The position numbers were made by a program, and so were the translations under genes. Shown piece by piece: positions 56,131 through 64,000 of a DNA stretch of 64,000 nt. The stretch's first letter is position 1; each line of letters starts with the position of its first letter. The notes below the pieces were generated by a model. That model saw nothing but the letters and a program-made list of their open reading frames with translations. It searched no databases and was not told the origin of the DNA. The DNA is from Sphingopyxis sp. (GTDB taxonomy: Bacteria; Pseudomonadota; Alphaproteobacteria; Sphingomonadales; Sphingomonadaceae): assembly GCA_002733865.1 (NCBI GenBank), contig NVXM01000026.1:62001-126000 (forward strand), in the 5' to 3' direction.

Positions 56131-58026
56131 CTAGATACCAAACAACCGCGGCAGGCTCTTGTCGAGCATCAGCAACTGCCACAGCAGGCGGCTATGGTCT
56201 GACCGTCCGGCGATATGGTCGTCCGCGATGCGGCGCATTGCCTTGCCGTCAAACCAGCCAGTGCGCGCGAGATTACCGCCACTGGCAATATCGCGGGCGG
56301 TGTCGGCCAGCGGTCCGCGAAACCATTGCGCAATCGGAGTCACAAAGCCCATTTTCTGGCGATAGAGAATGTCGTCGGGCAGATATTGTTCCATCGATTT
56401 TTTAAGGAGATATTTGCCCTGCCCGTTTCGGACCCGCAGACTGGTCGGCAGCCGCGCGGCAAATTCCAGCAGTTTATAGTCGAGCAACGGCTCGCGCGCT
56501 TCGAGACTCACCGCCATGCTGGTGCGGTCCACCTTGGTCAATATATCACCCGGCAGCCACATCTTCATGTCGGCATATTGCGCTTGATCCAGCCCGTCGC
56601 GGGCAGGCGCATTGTCCATCATATCGATCATCCGCTGCTCCGCCCGATAGTCACCAAGATCGCTGCGCATGCGATCCGAATAGATGCGCTGTCGTCCCGC
56701 CGGCGTGGTCACACCCACTGCTTCGGCATAGCCTTCCGGCCCCGTGCGAGCCAGTGACAGCAAAGTAGACTTGGCCCGGAACGGACGCGGCGCCCAGTCA
56801 GCCTTCGGATAGACGGAGCCAAGCCAGCCGAACGCCGGACCGCGAAAAGACTGCGGCAATAGTCCCCTCACCCGCTCTTCGGCATGGTGAAAAACATGGC
56901 GGCGATAGCCGGCCATCGCTTCGTCGGCGCCGTCGCCGGACAGCGCTACCGTAACCGTCTCTCTCGCCAACTGGCACACCCGGTAGGTTGGCAAGGCGGA
57001 GGCATCGGCAAACGGCTCGTCAAAATGATCGGCCAGCGTATCGATCAGACCGAAATCATCAGCTGCCACGGTCCGCTGGCTATGATCGGTATGGAACCGT
57101 TCCGCCACTTGCCGCGCATAGCCGGTCTCGTCGAGCGAGCGCTGGTCAAAGCCAATCGAACAGGTCTTGACCGGCCGCCTGCTGTGCTCCGCCATCAGCG
57201 CCACCACGGCACTGCTGTCGACGCCGCCGGACAGAAACGCGCCGAGCGGCACGTCCGCGACCATCCGCGAACCAACCGCCTGCTTGAGCAGCGCAACCAG
57301 TTCTTCCTCCAGCGCACCCGCCGACGCATTGTGCCGCTGGCTGAAATCCATATCCCAATATTGCACCGGTGCGGGTTCCGGCTTGCCCAGCTCGAGCAGC
57401 AGATAATGACCGGCGGGCAATTTCTTGACGCCTCTGAGCAGCGATGTCTGATCCGGAACATAGCCAAAGGCGAGATAGTCATCGACCGCCCGAAGACTGG
57501 GTTCCCGGCGCAGCAATGGATTGGCGAGCAGCGCTTTCAGTTCCGAACCGAACAGGATGCTGCCATCGGAAACCGGTGCATAGAAAAGCGGCTTCACGCC
57601 CAAGCGATCTCGGGCGAGAAACAATTGGCGCGTACGTTGATCGTAGATCGCAAAAACAAACATGCCATTCAGCCGGCTCAGACAATCCACGCCCCATTGC
57701 CGCCACGCATAAAGGATGACTTCGCTGTCACTGCTGGTCAGAAACTGATGACCAAGCCGCTCCAGTTCCGCGCGCACTTCGCGGAAATTATAGATCTCGC
57801 CATTGAAGCTCAGCACCTGCGCGCTGTCGGCAGACAGCATCGGCTGCGCGCCGCCTTCAAGGTCGATGATCGATAAGCGGCGATGACCAAGTCCGACACC
57901 CGGTGCCGTCCAGATACCGGAGCCGTCAGGACCACGGTGGGACAGGCTGTCGGTCATCTTGCGCAGACGATCGGGATCAACCGGCTTCGCCGTCTCCAAA
58001 TGAAAAATGCCTGCTATGCCGCACAT
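56131..58026 (-). CDS. XrtA/PEP-CTERM system amidotransferase (asparagine synthase-like)
   Basis: The 631-residue protein has a class II glutaminase domain with the catalytic Cys2 (MCGIAGIFH) and SHRGPDGSGIW, and an ATP-pyrophosphatase domain with SGGVDSSAVVALM. This pattern and its place after xrtA match the exosortase-A amidotransferase group (TIGR03108 type). It probably transfers an amide nitrogen to a sugar or lipid in the exopolysaccharide. It starts nine bases after the xrtA stop and ends the operon seen here. Confidence 0.93.
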   Translation of the reverse strand: MCGIAGIFHLETAKPVDPDRLRKMTDSLSHRGPDGSGIWTAPGVGLGHRRLSIIDLEGGAQPMLSADSAQVLSFNGEIYNFREVRAELERLGHQFLTSSDSEVILYAWRQWGVDCLSRLNGMFVFAIYDQRTRQLFLARDRLGVKPLFYAPVSDGSILFGSELKALLANPLLRREPSLRAVDDYLAFGYVPDQTSLLRGVKKLPAGHYLLLELGKPEPAPVQYWDMDFSQRHNASAGALEEELVALLKQAVGSRMVADVPLGAFLSGGVDSSAVVALMAEHSRRPVKTCSIGFDQRSLDETGYARQVAERFHTDHSQRTVAADDFGLIDTLADHFDEPFADASALPTYRVCQLARETVTVALSGDGADEAMAGYRRHVFHHAEERVRGLLPQSFRGPAFGWLGSVYPKADWAPRPFRAKSTLLSLARTGPEGYAEAVGVTTPAGRQRIYSDRMRSDLGDYRAEQRMIDMMDNAPARDGLDQAQYADMKMWLPGDILTKVDRTSMAVSLEAREPLLDYKLLEFAARLPTSLRVRNGQGKYLLKKSMEQYLPDDILYRQKMGFVTPIAQWFRGPLADTARDIASGGNLARTGWFDGKAMRRIADDHIAGRSDHSRLLWQLLMLDKSLPRLFGI

Positions 58027-58035
58027 GGGTGCGCC

Positions 58036-59589
58036 CTAGCGCAGACCAGCCATCGCGTCAGCCAATTTGTCAATTGGCCGCAAATCAGCGAGAAAGGCTC
58101 TGGTCGCTGCCCCCGGCGCATCATTGCCGGTGATCTCGGACGAGACCAGTATCGCCACCGCTTGTTGTGGCCCGCCGAATATATTCCTCTTCAGCGTCTC
58201 CAGTTTGACGACGGAACTGCTGCCAGTCAGCTTGCCACCGATCCGGTAGAAGGAAATGACCTCGCGAACCACTGGCCCGGGCGCGATCAATTCCGCAGCA
58301 TCCCCACCTTCCGGCGCATCCAGAGAACGGTTGCGCGACCAGCCGGAATCCGGAACCAGAGCGCCCTGCCCGTAGCCGATCATTTCCCGACCCTCTCCCT
58401 GACGGTCATACACTGCGATCGCCAGATCAACCTGATCGCCCGTCGCACGATTGCGATACCGACCGAGCAATTGATGACTGGCTCCATCAAATTTCGGCTG
58501 CCATGGATAGAGCGGCTGATAGGAGACAATGTCCCAACCGGGCACCTCCGGCAGCACGATATTGTCCGGCACCGGCGACGTCTGGGCAGCCAGCATCGAG
58601 GTCCAGAGCACGGGCACCAGCACGATCGCGGCAATGGCTGCCATAACCGGCATCGGCTTGTGCCCCGATGTCTTCCTGTTCCGACTCTCGCGCAGCGCAT
58701 CGCCATCGATCATCGGATCATCGATGCTGCGATCAAAAAACGGCCAGCCAATGGCCATCACCAGGATCAGGACAAAGGCGAAAAAGAACCAGCCATAGAA
58801 AATATGGTCAAAGCCGGCCGCAAAATCGAGCGTCGTGTGATGGGCAATATAGATCGTGCCAAAGGCCCGAATACCGTTTGCGATAACCGGCACGATAATC
58901 GCGGCGGCCATGAACAAGATCCGCCGATTCCAGCTCTGAAAGCAGACATTGCTGACCAGCGCGCCATAAGCCAGCATGGCAATCAGAAACTTGATTCCGG
59001 AACAGGCCTCGGCCACTCTGAAATAGCCAGTCGGGGTCGAAATGAATATCCCGTCGATAAAGGCCGGAATATCCGCCCAACCCAGAAAAATCATCGACAG
59101 TTTGGCGGTGACCATCTGCAAAAACGGCACAATTTCCTCTCCAAACGGCACGAGGAAAAAGCTGAATAGGAGAGGAAACATCAGACCGCGCGCAACCGTA
59201 GGGCCGAGCAAGGTGACCACCGCGCCCTGCAACATCATCAGCAAGCCTAACTGCCGCGCAAAGGCTACGCCAGCGGCGTCGCCGAGCATCCATCCGAGCG
59301 ACGCAATTGCTATCAGGCCCAGTCCCGGCAGCGAGATTTCCGGCACCAGTTTCGCTAGCTCTTCTTGCCGTTGCTGGACCAGCCAAATCAGAATCGGGAT
59401 AATCAAAAGGCAATGGTTATAAGTGGAAATCGTCCACCAGATTCTCACCATGTCCGCGGCATCGCGCCAGAAGATCGCCAGAATGGCGAGGCTGACAAAA
59501 GCCAGCCATTTCAGATGTCTGGACCACAGCGAGGAGGACACAACAGGCTGTATCCCACTCTGAATATGATTCGCTGTGGTGCTCGTCAT
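58036..59589 (-). CDS. xrtA: Exosortase A fused to an EpsI domain
   Basis: Exosortases are membrane cysteine proteases that process PEP-CTERM proteins. The 517-residue protein has about eight membrane helices with the triad C196 (VAEACSGIKF), R241 (IANGIRAFGT) and H262 (FDHIFYGWFF). After a linker near residue 300, a soluble EpsI/DUF3485 domain follows (LPEVPGWDIVSYQPLYPWQP and later GYGQGALVPDSGWSRNR). The fusion is known in XrtA loci. Its ATG overlaps the glycosyltransferase stop by four bases. No PEP-CTERM substrate is visible in the window. Confidence 0.94.
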   Translation of the reverse strand: MTSTTANHIQSGIQPVVSSSLWSRHLKWLAFVSLAILAIFWRDAADMVRIWWTISTYNHCLLIIPILIWLVQQRQEELAKLVPEISLPGLGLIAIASLGWMLGDAAGVAFARQLGLLMMLQGAVVTLLGPTVARGLMFPLLFSFFLVPFGEEIVPFLQMVTAKLSMIFLGWADIPAFIDGIFISTPTGYFRVAEACSGIKFLIAMLAYGALVSNVCFQSWNRRILFMAAAIIVPVIANGIRAFGTIYIAHHTTLDFAAGFDHIFYGWFFFAFVLILVMAIGWPFFDRSIDDPMIDGDALRESRNRKTSGHKPMPVMAAIAAIVLVPVLWTSMLAAQTSPVPDNIVLPEVPGWDIVSYQPLYPWQPKFDGASHQLLGRYRNRATGDQVDLAIAVYDRQGEGREMIGYGQGALVPDSGWSRNRSLDAPEGGDAAELIAPGPVVREVISFYRIGGKLTGSSSVVKLETLKRNIFGGPQQAVAILVSSEITGNDAPGAATRAFLADLRPIDKLADAMAGLR

Positions 59590-60809
59590 GCCGCCGCCTC
59601 CGTCACCATATCATCGATAAATCCGCACAGAGCTGGCAGGCCGGCAAGCTGTGTTTGCCAGGAATATTGGGAATGGATCAGTATCTTGGCCTGCTCGCCC
59701 AACCGGCGGGCCCGCGTTGGATGGTCGAGCAAGTCGCCCACCAGAAGCGCCTCATCCTGCACCGAATCTGCAATCAGAAAATGTTCGCCGCTAAGCGCAT
59801 CAATACCTTCTGCTGCACAATCCGATGCCACCACCGGCTTGCCCATCGCCATCGCCTCGAGCACCTTGTTCTGGATTCCGCGCGCAATTCTCAGCGGTGC
59901 GACAACGACGTCGGCTGCCTTGATCCAGCTGCGAATATCATCGACGGGTCCAACGACAACGGTTCCACGCTTGCCATCGAGTTGCGTCACTTGCTGCGTA
60001 GGCGCCCGTCCAACGATCGCAAACCGGGCTTCCGGAAAGCGCGCAAGGATCGCGGGCATCGCCTGTGTGCTGAAACTATGCACCGCCTGGACGTTCGGTT
60101 GATAGTCCATTTGCCCCGTGAACAGGATCAGCGGTCCGCGATTTTCAAAATCTGCGGGCCGCACATCATCGGAACCGTAGAATGCCAGATCAATGCCATT
60201 GCCAATCGCCCTCACCCGGTCACCGGACAGTCCGGACCGATTCCGAAACAGCGCGGCTTCCGCTTCGCTGACGAACAGGCTGTAGTCGGCCCGTTCCGCC
60301 ACTGCCTGCTCAAACTGTTGCAGCAGCTGTCCTTCGCGGCGATTGATCCAGGCCATCGGCCCCGAACCGCTGTCGGCATAGCTCTCAAATTTCGCGCTAT
60401 CGACATCGGCAAAGTCCATCACCACCCGCCCGCTATAATCCGGCGGAATGAACTGGGCCATTTGTCCTGAGAAAACGAAGATGCAGTCAATCGACCGCGT
60501 CGCCAGGACCTGGTCAACATAGTCCTGGATGTCCGGGCTTTGAAAGGAAGTAAGGGAAACCGGATTTCCGGACAAGAGCGCTTCAATCCCCGCGCGCCAT
60601 TTTGGCTTGTCGCGCATAATGATTTTGCTGGATGCGAGGTCCGTCTTGCGAGCCCAATCGGCTTGCTTCTCATCCTCGTCGTCGGCAAAACAGGCAAGGT
60701 GGACAGGTGCAATATCCATCAGCTTCTGCAAAAAATGATGGGACCGGATCTTGTCGCCACGATTGGGCGGCCAAGGCACGCGGTGCGCCAGAAATAAAAT
60801 GTCACCCAT
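59586..60809 (-). CDS. XrtA-associated GT4-type glycosyltransferase
   Basis: The 407-residue protein begins MGDILFLAHRVPWPPNRGDK, typical of the TIGR03087 sugar transferase group in PEP-CTERM/XrtA loci. The donor-binding end has EAMAMGKPVVASDCAAEGI. I placed the start at 60809, where the ATG overlaps the upstream TGA; the frame is open to 61046 but that part lies in the FemAB gene. It likely adds a sugar to the exopolysaccharide repeat. Confidence 0.93.
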   Translation of the reverse strand: MGDILFLAHRVPWPPNRGDKIRSHHFLQKLMDIAPVHLACFADDEDEKQADWARKTDLASSKIIMRDKPKWRAGIEALLSGNPVSLTSFQSPDIQDYVDQVLATRSIDCIFVFSGQMAQFIPPDYSGRVVMDFADVDSAKFESYADSGSGPMAWINRREGQLLQQFEQAVAERADYSLFVSEAEAALFRNRSGLSGDRVRAIGNGIDLAFYGSDDVRPADFENRGPLILFTGQMDYQPNVQAVHSFSTQAMPAILARFPEARFAIVGRAPTQQVTQLDGKRGTVVVGPVDDIRSWIKAADVVVAPLRIARGIQNKVLEAMAMGKPVVASDCAAEGIDALSGEHFLIADSVQDEALLVGDLLDHPTRARRLGEQAKILIHSQYSWQTQLAGLPALCGFIDDMVTEAAA

Positions 60810-61882
60810 CAACCGAGGCCCTTGGCAATATAAGGGCCGACCCTGTTCGCAACCGCTAGCGGCAGACGCTGCCACAGGGCGACCTGCAACCGGTATTTCG
60901 GGCTCATCGGATTGACGTCTCGCGCTTCTTCCCCAGCGATCGTCCGCGTCCCGTAGGACAGTGGCCGTGGTTCGAAGCCCCAGTTCTTTTTGAACGAAAA
61001 TGCGCCGGTGCCGACTTTGGAACGACCAAAATCGAAAGAGGTGCATCCCCTCTCCCTGGCGTGGTTCATCAGCGCATAATACATGATATCATTCGCCCGA
61101 AGCCGCCGCGCATCCCATGTGCCGCCGCCCCAATAGGGCATTACCGTCTGTTGATGATAGAGACTGAGAACACTGGCAACGGGCTGGCCTGCATGCAGCA
61201 CCGTCAGAATATCTGCATCCTCGCCAAATCCATTGAGCACCTCATCGAACAGGGCTTTGGGGAATACGGGTGTGCCCAGATTGCGCACACTTTCGGCATA
61301 GACCGCATAATGGTCTTCCCGGTCTTCTGCTTGTGTTCCGACGCGCACGGTCAATGGATTCTTCAATCCCTTGCGCACCTCTGCCCGCTGCTTTCTCGGA
61401 ATATCCAGAAGCTGACTCTCGTCGTCCTCAGCCAATGGTTTGATAAAGCCGGCATAGACGCCGTCGATATGCTGCCAGTCACGATCCGGCACTGGCCCGC
61501 CGCGCAATTCAACACTCGGAAAACTGTGGCGCTCCGCGAAGCGCCACGCCTCGTCGGCCAGTATCTGGATCGCTTGATCGCTACTGCCAAGGATGCCGCC
61601 GCCGACAGCAAAACCTGAGGATACCAAAGCCCGGCCGAACAGGCCGGAATGAATGAGATGGAGCGGCAGAATGCCCTGTAGCGCACCCTCATCGTCTTCA
61701 GCGATCAGATAGCGCCACTCATGGCCGCAGGCCTTGCTGACCGATACCATCCATGCTGGCCTGTGAAAGGGGGTTCCGTCCGCAGAAGCGGCAACATAGG
61801 CTTCAATTCGCGCCAGTTCATTGGCGTCCGCGCTGTCCAGAATACGAACCGTCACCGATTTGGGCTTGAACGCCATGTTCAT
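60809..61882 (-). CDS. FemAB-like protein of the XrtA system
   Basis: The 357-residue protein is a GNAT-fold FemAB/BioF2-like acyltransferase (TIGR03019 group), recognised by PRKQRAEVRKGL, YWGGGTWDARRLRANDIMYY and FDFGRSKVGTGAFSFKKNWG. It may attach an amino acid to an exopolysaccharide or lipid. The ATG at 61882 overlaps the deacetylase stop by three bases; an in-frame start at 61930 exists upstream. Confidence 0.92.
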   Translation of the reverse strand: MNMAFKPKSVTVRILDSADANELARIEAYVAASADGTPFHRPAWMVSVSKACGHEWRYLIAEDDEGALQGILPLHLIHSGLFGRALVSSGFAVGGGILGSSDQAIQILADEAWRFAERHSFPSVELRGGPVPDRDWQHIDGVYAGFIKPLAEDDESQLLDIPRKQRAEVRKGLKNPLTVRVGTQAEDREDHYAVYAESVRNLGTPVFPKALFDEVLNGFGEDADILTVLHAGQPVASVLSLYHQQTVMPYWGGGTWDARRLRANDIMYYALMNHARERGCTSFDFGRSKVGTGAFSFKKNWGFEPRPLSYGTRTIAGEEARDVNPMSPKYRLQVALWQRLPLAVANRVGPYIAKGLG

Positions 61883-62775
61883 TGCATCATCCCCGCTTCC
61901 AGCGCTGCCAGTTCGTCGACTCTGCCCCATTTGAAATCCTGTCCGGCGCGCAGCAGTTTGGCACGCATCTTTTTCAAGTTGGTATAGTGTCGAATTTTTG
62001 ACCGAATCGGCGCGTTCTTTACCCGGGGCTGTTCGGCATCGATCTCCCAGGGGTGAAAATAGAATATCGCCCCATGCCCGTCATCGCGCTGCATTTTTCG
62101 AATGGATCGGTCATATAATGCATAGGGCAAAAGCCTGAAAAATCCGCCGCCGCCAGCTGCGAACACGCGATCGCCCAGTCTGACCGTCGTCACCGGCAAT
62201 TCGATAAAATCCGATTGCGCGACCGGCTTCCAGGCAAATCGCGGCGAACCTGCCCAGCCATAATGGTCATGGTTGATCGGCGCGACGCTCGATGAATAGA
62301 CATATCCTTCTTCAGCCAGAATCTGATGCGCCCAGGGCGTCCGCTGGTCAATCGAGAAACTGGGCGCTCGATAGCCCACCACGCGCTGGCCGGACGTGTC
62401 TTCCAGAATCTTCCGGCTTTTATCCAGGTCTGCCCGAAATTGATCCGCCGACATGGTAAAGACCCGGGCGTGATCATAGCCGTGGCTGGCGATTTCGTGC
62501 CCCGCCGAAACGATCTGCTGCATCAATTGCGGATAGCGTTCTGCCACCCAACCCAGAATGAAAAAAGTCGCTTTTATACCGGCCTCATCGAACAGCGCCA
62601 AGACCGCCTCGGTGTTGCGCTCGACCCGATGCTGCAGATGATCCCAGTCCGCGCGATCAATGACCGTCTCAAAGGCTCCCACCTGAAACCAGTCCTCGAT
62701 ATCGACAGACATGGCGTTGAGCAAAGCATCCGCTTTTCTCGCCGTCGCAAATGATTCAGGCTGCGCGTCCCGCAT
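61879..62775 (-). CDS. XrtA-associated polysaccharide deacetylase
   Basis: The 298-residue protein is a NodB-type deacetylase with the DUF3473 tail (TIGR03006 group): AMSVDIEDWFQVGAFE supplies the catalytic and metal aspartates, EIASHGYDH the metal histidines, and FYFHPWEID the late histidine. It removes acetyl groups from amino sugars of the exopolysaccharide. I chose the ATG at 62775, which overlaps the upstream ATPase end; an ATG at 62805 is an alternative. Confidence 0.93.
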   Translation of the reverse strand: MRDAQPESFATARKADALLNAMSVDIEDWFQVGAFETVIDRADWDHLQHRVERNTEAVLALFDEAGIKATFFILGWVAERYPQLMQQIVSAGHEIASHGYDHARVFTMSADQFRADLDKSRKILEDTSGQRVVGYRAPSFSIDQRTPWAHQILAEEGYVYSSSVAPINHDHYGWAGSPRFAWKPVAQSDFIELPVTTVRLGDRVFAAGGGGFFRLLPYALYDRSIRKMQRDDGHGAIFYFHPWEIDAEQPRVKNAPIRSKIRHYTNLKKMRAKLLRAGQDFKWGRVDELAALEAGMMQ

Positions 62776-64000
62776 TTTTATAGCTTTCCTTGCTCCGGAC
62801 ATCATTCTCGACCCATTCTACGAGCATGGTCAAGATACGGTGCACATTCTTTTCCTGCCCGTCCATGCGCGTTTCGAGCTGCGACAGCCGCTTTGCCAAC
62901 ATGTTGAGCCGCTCGACAATTTCTTTGTCCGCTTGCGGTGCCTGCATCTTGGCGGGCGCAGGCGCTGCCGTGGGTTGAGTGTCTGCCTCGGACAACTTTT
63001 GCTCCGGTAGCTCGGCTTGCGTGGATTGTGCTGGCGCTTCCGGCTTGAGGAGATTGACGACGTCTGGCTCTGGCTTGAACTCAAGTTCTGCCTCCGGTGC
63101 CGATGAATTAGCCGCTGCTTCAGCCGTCTGTTCTGCGGCACGCTGATAATCCCGTTTCGGTTTTTCCCACAGCGGGTTCGTTAGTTCTGTTGCTGCACGG
63201 GGCGGCGCAGCAATTTCCACATCCTCTCCCTTCAGGTCAGCAAGCACCTTTTCGACCAGCGTCGGATCGATCGTTTCAGCATGCTCGATGGATCCCATAA
63301 GCAAAATCCGGCTCATCAGCGCGTTGATCTTGCGTGGGACACCGTCGGTTTCGGCATATAGCATCCGGAATACGCCAGAAGTGATCTTCGGCCGGCCTGA
63401 CCATCCGCTTTTGGAAAGCCGATGAGTTACATAGGGTTCGATTTCCTCGGGACCCATTGGTTCCAGATGATGATGCGCGATGATCCTCTGACGCAATTGT
63501 TCCAGCTGGTTCGAGTTTTGCAACATGTCGCGAAACTCTGGCTGGCCAAGCAGAAAAATCTGCAGCAAAGCCTGTCCGCCAAGCTGGAAATTCGACAGCA
63601 TCCGCAACTCTTCAAGCGCGCCCGCCGGAAGATTTTGTGACTCGTCGACGATCAGCAGACAACGGCGACCGGCACGCGCTTCGGCATGCAGGAATTCCTC
63701 AATAGCACTGAGCAACTGAGCCTTGTCCATATGGTCGGTATCAATATCGAAATGATTGGCCGCAACGCGCACGATATCTTCGCTGTCGAGCTTCGTTGTC
63801 ACGATGTTTGCGGCCGTCAAACGCGCCTTGTCGATCGTCGCCATCAGATGTCTGACCAGAGTGGTCTTGCCCGCTCCCACGTCGCCGGTGATAACAATGA
63901 AGCCCTCGCCCTGCGCCAGGCCATAGCCAAGATAGGACAGCGCCTTGCGGTGGGTCAGACTTTCGAAATAAAAATGCGGATCGGGAGTCAGTTGAAAGGG
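62756..64000 (-). CDS. XrtA-associated ATPase (5' end beyond the right edge)
   Basis: This is an ExeA/GspA-like AAA ATPase of the TIGR03015 group. The visible 414 residues start PFQLTPDPHFYFESLTHRK, so only about a dozen residues are missing. Walker A is GDVGAGKTTL and Walker B CLLIVDESQNLP. After about residue 270 the protein turns into a Pro/Ala/Glu-rich linker and a short coiled coil (RLNMLAKRLSQLETRMDGQE). It probably regulates polymer export or assembly. It is the first gene of the operon within the window. Confidence 0.93.
   Translation of the reverse strand, partial: PFQLTPDPHFYFESLTHRKALSYLGYGLAQGEGFIVITGDVGAGKTTLVRHLMATIDKARLTAANIVTTKLDSEDIVRVAANHFDIDTDHMDKAQLLSAIEEFLHAEARAGRRCLLIVDESQNLPAGALEELRMLSNFQLGGQALLQIFLLGQPEFRDMLQNSNQLEQLRQRIIAHHHLEPMGPEEIEPYVTHRLSKSGWSGRPKITSGVFRMLYAETDGVPRKINALMSRILLMGSIEHAETIDPTLVEKVLADLKGEDVEIAAPPRAATELTNPLWEKPKRDYQRAAEQTAEAAANSSAPEAELEFKPEPDVVNLLKPEAPAQSTQAELPEQKLSEADTQPTAAPAPAKMQAPQADKEIVERLNMLAKRLSQLETRMDGQEKNVHRILTMLVEWVENDVRSKESYKNAGRAA

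Overview
The window looks like chromosomal DNA from a sphingomonad-type alphaproteobacterium, in the range of Sphingorhabdus, Parasphingorhabdus or Sphingopyxis. The signs are a ChvG/ChvI two-component system beside pckA, an XrtA exosortase exopolysaccharide locus, a large TonB-dependent receptor, an HPr/EIIA-type partial PTS, and small palindromic repeats of the kind scattered through these genomes. Base composition is moderately GC-rich by eye and was not computed. Nearly all of the window is core housekeeping sequence. I see no integrase, transposase, prophage or CRISPR array.

Layout. From 1 to 7.3 kb on the minus strand are a DMSO-reductase-family oxidoreductase, glyQ, glyS and the 5' part of ppdK, separated and in glyS interrupted by palindromic repeats. 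From 7.4 to 14.2 kb on the plus strand are two tandem TraB/GumN lipoproteins, a thioesterase, rplY, pth, ychF and a secreted phosphodiesterase. mutL (minus) diverges from the rod-shape cluster mreB-mreC-mreD-mrdA-rodA at 16.7-22.3 kb, which is followed by tRNA-Lys(CTT). From 22.5 to 28.8 kb (minus) are a dihydrolipoamide-dehydrogenase-like flavoprotein, a succinate-semialdehyde dehydrogenase, an MBL-fold hydrolase, an ORF with no start codon, a YbiI/DksA-like zinc-finger protein, a MocR regulator and a DUF983 protein. hupB and lon, then the ybaB-type gene and dnaX, occupy 29.5-34.6 kb. A sulfatase-like membrane enzyme, the SRP RNA (ffs), a [2Fe-2S] ferredoxin with two cysteine desulfurases, and small unknown genes lie between 34.7 and 40.7 kb.

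From 40.8 to 47.8 kb, pckA diverges from a tightly packed run: chvI, chvG, a short HPr kinase, rapZ, a mannose-type EIIA, HPr and an RNA methyltransferase. This reads as one regulatory unit linking envelope/acid sensing, PTS phosphorylation state and PEP metabolism. From 47.8 to 56.0 kb are a lipoprotein, rmuC, def, a TonB-dependent receptor split by an in-frame TAG, recR, fmt and truA. The right end (56.1-64.0 kb, minus strand) is an XrtA exopolysaccharide operon with an ATPase, deacetylase, FemAB-like protein, glycosyltransferase, exosortase-EpsI fusion and amidotransferase; most junctions overlap by about 3-4 nt.

The most unusual feature is glyS. Its frame contains four palindromic repeat insertions, at least two of them from families that also occur between genes in this window. 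It is about 175 residues longer than E. coli GlyS and is still open. This resembles the protein-coding palindromic elements known from Rickettsia. Other points of interest are the single amber codon in the TonB receptor, the start-less ORF after the YbiI gene, and a histidine-rich insert in peptide deformylase.
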